A DNA stretch of 15,326 bases from the NCBI GenBank assembly GCA_034003585.1, contig JAVEYH010000086.1:1-15326 (forward strand). The letters run 5' to 3'. The position numbers and the translations under genes were made by a program. This document shows positions 12,454 through 15,326 of this stretch, piece after piece. How positions within the stretch are numbered: position 1 is the first letter of the stretch; each line of letters opens with the position of its first letter. Below the pieces are notes generated by a model, which worked only from the letters and a program-made list of their open reading frames with translations, was not told the DNA's origin and ran no database searches. The stretch is from JAPXSY01 sp034003585. Its GTDB lineage: Bacteria; Verrucomicrobiota; Kiritimatiellia; RFP12; UBA1067.

Positions 12454-14022
12454 CTACTCCCAGTCGGGCCGTCCGGTCACAAGACTCTGCGCCGTCATTT
12501 CCGCCGGCACCGGCAGACCGAGCAGCGCCAGCACGGTCGGCGCCACATCGCACAATTTTCCGGCGGGCACAAGTTTGACACCCACCGCATCCCGCGCGAC
12601 ATAGAGACACTCCACCTCATTCAGGGTATGGCTGGTTTTCACCATCCCGGTCGCGTAATCCCGCATCTGTTCCGCATTGCCGTGATCCGCCGTGATCAGG
12701 ACATGGGCGTCCAACTCGAACAGGCGCGGCAACAGCCGGCCGATGCACGCGTCCACCACCTCCACCGCCTGGCGCGCCGCCTCCAAATCCCCCGTATGGC
12801 CGACCATGTCGCCATTCGCGTAGTTCACCGCGATAAATGCGTAAGGATTTTCGCGCATCCGTTCCAGCAAGGCGTCGGTCACGTTCTGCGCCTCCATTTC
12901 GGGGTGGCTGGCGAAGGTGGCGGGGTCGAACCGGCTCGGCACATCCACCTGGTCCTCCCCCGCATACGGCTGCGTCGACTTGCCGTTGAAGAAACTGGTC
13001 ACATGGCGGAATTTCTGCGTCTCGGCGATCCGGAGCTGCCGCAGTCCCGCCGCGGAGATCACCTCTCCCAACAGCTTATCCATGCCGCCGTCCCCGCCCA
13101 TGGCGCCCAGCAGATACTCGCCGAACTCGTCCCAATACCGGGTGAAGCCCAGATAGGTGACGCGCGGCCGGGCTTTGCGCGTTCCGGTGTACCCGTCGCA
13201 GACGAACGCCTGCGTCAACTGGATCGCGCGGTCCTGACGGTAATTGAAGTGCATCACGGAATCGCCGTCCGCCATACCCCGGTACCCGCCGATCACATAC
13301 GGCGGGATGTACTCATCCGTCATCGGGGTCTTGTCCGGTGTCCGGTCTTTGGCATAGGACTCCTCGACCGCCCCGGCGGCGGATGCTGCCGCGCGCCCCT
13401 CCGCCCCCACAAGACAGGCATAGGCAATATCGGTCAAGCCGTAATTCTTCGACCGGTCCATCGCGTAATACCGGCCCTGAAGCGTGCCGATCGCGCAGTT
13501 GCCGACCGCCTCCATCTCCTGTTCGAGGCGCGCGAGGTACTCGAGCGTGCTGCGCGGCGGCGTGTCGCGCCCGTCCAGAAACGGGTGAATGACGATCCGG
13601 CCTTCCGGGAACTCGCCGCGCGCACGGCGCATCAGCTTGAACAGATGCTCCTGATGGGCGTGGACCCCCTCATCCTGCAGCAGCCCCATGAAGTGCAGCG
13701 CGCTGCGGTTTTGCTTCCAGTTCGCGATCAGCCCCGCCCACTTCGGCGAGGCGAACAGCTCCCCGGTGGTCAGGCCGTCGTCAATGCGCTTCAGCTCCTG
13801 GATCACCACGCGGCCCGCGCCCATGTTGAGATGGCCGACCTCGCTGGATCCCTGATACCCCTCCGGCAGGCCCACCGCCTCGCCGCTGCATGCCAGCCGC
13901 GTCCAGGGATACCGCGCCTTGAGCCGGTCAATCACCGGCGTCTGCGCCGCAAACACGGCGTTGCCTTCCTCACGGGGGTTGATCCCCCATCCGTCACGGA
14001 TAATCAGCACCACGGGTCTCAT
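12454..14022 (-). CDS. gpmI: 2,3-bisphosphoglycerate-independent phosphoglycerate mutase
   Basis: GpmI interconverts 3- and 2-phosphoglycerate using two manganese ions and a phosphoserine intermediate. The 522-residue protein has the full alkaline-phosphatase-like layout: DGWGINPREEGNA (D10), GSSEVGHLNMGAGR with nucleophile S60, GVHAHQEHL (H121/H123), HPFLDGRDTPP (146-156), ETQKFRHVTSFFNG (334-347), NGDMVGHTGD (D405, H409), ADHGN (D446/H447 region) and KTSHT (H465). Two motifs differ from the E. coli and Bacillus forms I remember: GNSEVGH is GSSEVGH, and the DRDxRW segment reads DRSKNYG. The nucleophile and metal ligands are intact, so activity is expected. ATG 14022 has a GAGGA ribosome site upstream. 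The gene lies between the UAP1-like gene and the amidase with 47-bp gaps on both sides, which suggests one transcript. Confidence 0.95.
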   Translation of the reverse strand: MRPVVLIIRDGWGINPREEGNAVFAAQTPVIDRLKARYPWTRLACSGEAVGLPEGYQGSSEVGHLNMGAGRVVIQELKRIDDGLTTGELFASPKWAGLIANWKQNRSALHFMGLLQDEGVHAHQEHLFKLMRRARGEFPEGRIVIHPFLDGRDTPPRSTLEYLARLEQEMEAVGNCAIGTLQGRYYAMDRSKNYGLTDIAYACLVGAEGRAAASAAGAVEESYAKDRTPDKTPMTDEYIPPYVIGGYRGMADGDSVMHFNYRQDRAIQLTQAFVCDGYTGTRKARPRVTYLGFTRYWDEFGEYLLGAMGGDGGMDKLLGEVISAAGLRQLRIAETQKFRHVTSFFNGKSTQPYAGEDQVDVPSRFDPATFASHPEMEAQNVTDALLERMRENPYAFIAVNYANGDMVGHTGDLEAARQAVEVVDACIGRLLPRLFELDAHVLITADHGNAEQMRDYATGMVKTSHTLNEVECLYVARDAVGVKLVPAGKLCDVAPTVLALLGLPVPAEMTAQSLVTGRPDWE

Positions 14023-14069
14023 GTTCTTTTCCTCTTTCCCTGTTTGGTTCCGTCGCACGCTGCAACGCG

Positions 14070-15326
14070 TCACCCTAGCCGCAATCCCTGTTTCAGTTCA
14101 CCCGCGCCGTGGGCATACGCCGGATCAATCTCGACCGGGACCGAATCCGGCACCGTCACGCCCGCCGCCGCGAGCCACCGCCGCCACTTGGCCTGCAAGG
14201 CCGTGCGGCACGTGGCGGGCGAATCCTCGCCAACCGCGTTCTTGACCGGCGAGAACTCCTCGTCCCGGTCGAACGCCAGATTGACAAGCCGCCTCGCGTC
14301 GGGCAGCACGTCGAAAATGAACTTTTCAAACTTGTATCCGTTCGGCGCGGCGGGCGTAACCGGACGCCCCGCCTCGTCCACGCAGGCGATCTTCTTATGG
14401 GCCAGGTGCAGCGGCAGCTCTTTCCGCGCCTCCCGCTTGAGGAACGCGAGCGAAAAGACGTGGATCGCGGGGCTGCCGTACCGGAACCGCGCCGCCTGCT
14501 TCGGCGTCATTTCGGAATACTCGATCATGCCGAACCGTCCGTTCTCGAGCACGGAGACCGCCCCCATCTTTTCCGTGGCGGAAGATTTGAGGCAGAGCTT
14601 GAGCGAAAGGTCGGCGCGGCAGAGAACGTGCAGCCCCACGAACGCGGGGTCGGCGATCTCCACGAGCGGATTGTCCACCTGAAAATAAAACACGCTGCGG
14701 ATCCCGCGCGCGGCCATGTCCTGCAGGCACCCGTTGCGGTCCAGCGCGGTGAGCGTGCCGCCGTGACCGTCCGGACTCATGAAGATGCGTCCGGGCGTTT
14801 CCAGAATCAGACGCCCCGCCTCATCCAATGCCGGCCACAACCCCTGTTTAAAGAAAATCACGTCATCGGGATGAAGGCCGAAATAGTTGTGATCCTCGAA
14901 ACAGGCGCGCGTCGCGGCGTCGTTCACCTCGCTGGTCATGATATAGAAGGGCACGGGCCTGCCGTACAGACGGGCGAGCCGCACGAGTTTGCGTGCATGG
15001 AAATAAAAGAGCGGCAAATCCGACACCGGGCCGATCCCGTAGGCGCCTTTCGGCCCCTCATACCCCAGGCGCGAACCCTGGCCGCCAGCCACCAGCAGCG
15101 CCGCCACGCTGCCCCGGCGCAACTGTTCCTGACCCTCCGCAAACGCTTCGGCACGCATCCGCCGGGTCCATTTCACGACCGGCGCGGGACGGGGGGCGCA
15201 GCTATGGGCGACGGTGCGGTTGGCCAGCATGTTCCGCATGCGCGTGACCTCACCGAAATCGACCGACGCGATCTGCGCCAGCAGCGCGCGGCGCGCCGCA
15301 GGATCCAAATTCCGCCAACAGCGCAG
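14070..15326 (-). CDS. UAP1-like UDP-sugar pyrophosphorylase (5' end beyond window)
   Basis: This enzyme of the eukaryotic-type UDPGP family joins UTP with a sugar 1-phosphate, most likely N-acetylglucosamine or a hexose. Visible motifs run from LLVAGGQGSRLGYEGPKGAYGIG (nucleotide loop) through FMSPDGHGGTLTAL, RSVFYFQVDNPLVEIADPAFVG and MIEYSEM to PNGYKFEKFIFDVLP and DEEFSPVKNA. This set matches UAP1/AGX rather than the bacterial GlmU or GalU. The frame remains open to the window edge: the codons before the first possible TTG start (15308) read LRCWRN and continue a family-like N-terminal helix, so the start lies beyond 15326 and 418 residues are seen. Exact sugar specificity cannot be fixed by eye. 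It probably leads the operon with gpmI and the amidase. Confidence 0.88.
   Translation of the reverse strand: MRCWRNLDPAARRALLAQIASVDFGEVTRMRNMLANRTVAHSCAPRPAPVVKWTRRMRAEAFAEGQEQLRRGSVAALLVAGGQGSRLGYEGPKGAYGIGPVSDLPLFYFHARKLVRLARLYGRPVPFYIMTSEVNDAATRACFEDHNYFGLHPDDVIFFKQGLWPALDEAGRLILETPGRIFMSPDGHGGTLTALDRNGCLQDMAARGIRSVFYFQVDNPLVEIADPAFVGLHVLCRADLSLKLCLKSSATEKMGAVSVLENGRFGMIEYSEMTPKQAARFRYGSPAIHVFSLAFLKREARKELPLHLAHKKIACVDEAGRPVTPAAPNGYKFEKFIFDVLPDARRLVNLAFDRDEEFSPVKNAVGEDSPATCRTALQAKWRRWLAAAGVTVPDSVPVEIDPAYAHGAGELKQGLRLG

Noticed and set aside
12628..14682. 684-codon open frame on the plus strand
   Set aside because: It is antisense to gpmI and part of the UAP1-like gene. Composition is His/Arg/Pro-rich with no family motif.
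1..15326. Defence system, prophage, insertion sequence, tRNA or rRNA genes
   Set aside because: I found no transposase, integrase, toxin-antitoxin pair, nuclease-helicase cluster or RNA-gene signature on either strand. The exonuclease at 3000-3803 has no defence neighbours.

Overview
The window is a GC-rich bacterial chromosome segment, densely packed, mostly with housekeeping and envelope genes. I see no phage, transposase, CRISPR, rRNA or tRNA signal. Several traits together suggest the Planctomycetota-Verrucomicrobiota-Chlamydiota group, perhaps Kiritimatiellota, Lentisphaerota or Verrucomicrobiota. These are an eukaryotic-type UDP-sugar pyrophosphorylase, a secreted heparinase II/III-like protein, a zinc-ribbon protein with a Pro/Ala-rich tether, and a small conserved-looking protein of unknown role. 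This placement is an inference from protein character; no search was run.

Left part, plus strand (32-5013): serC (serine/PLP biosynthesis) ends in a clear hairpin terminator. It is followed by a YejA-like peptide-binding protein with no permease beside it, a DnaQ/ExoX-type 3'-5' exonuclease, a zinc-ribbon membrane protein behind its own candidate promoter, and a stand-alone acyl carrier protein starting with GTG. This block meets a minus-strand operon tail to tail at about 5014-5071.

Middle, minus strand (5072-9689): pgi, rfbC and a small protein of unknown function form a tight operon. pgi and rfbC overlap in a TGATG, and the third gene follows closely. Upstream of pgi is a 228-bp gap, then a secreted heparinase II/III-like polysaccharide lyase candidate. 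The gaps upstream of pgi and upstream of the lyase each hold a copy of a 33-nt hairpin repeat (28/33 identical). This is the most unexplained structure in the window.

Right part: gmk and a stand-alone coaC (10009-11199, plus strand) diverge from the lyase gene. They run tail to tail, with an 11-bp coding overlap, into a minus-strand operon made of a UAP1-like pyrophosphorylase (5' end outside the window), gpmI, and a secreted zinc amidase with three LysM-like modules (11189-15326).

Functionally the window joins central sugar phosphate metabolism (pgi, gpmI), nucleotide-sugar and envelope supply (UAP1-like enzyme, rfbC), peptidoglycan turnover (amidase), peptide and polysaccharide uptake or breakdown (binding protein, lyase), and cofactor or nucleotide synthesis (serC, coaC, gmk). 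I find no convincing new multi-gene system. The best leads are the repeat pair, the small unknown protein, the zinc-ribbon/ACP pair and the coaC gene lacking its usual fusion partner.
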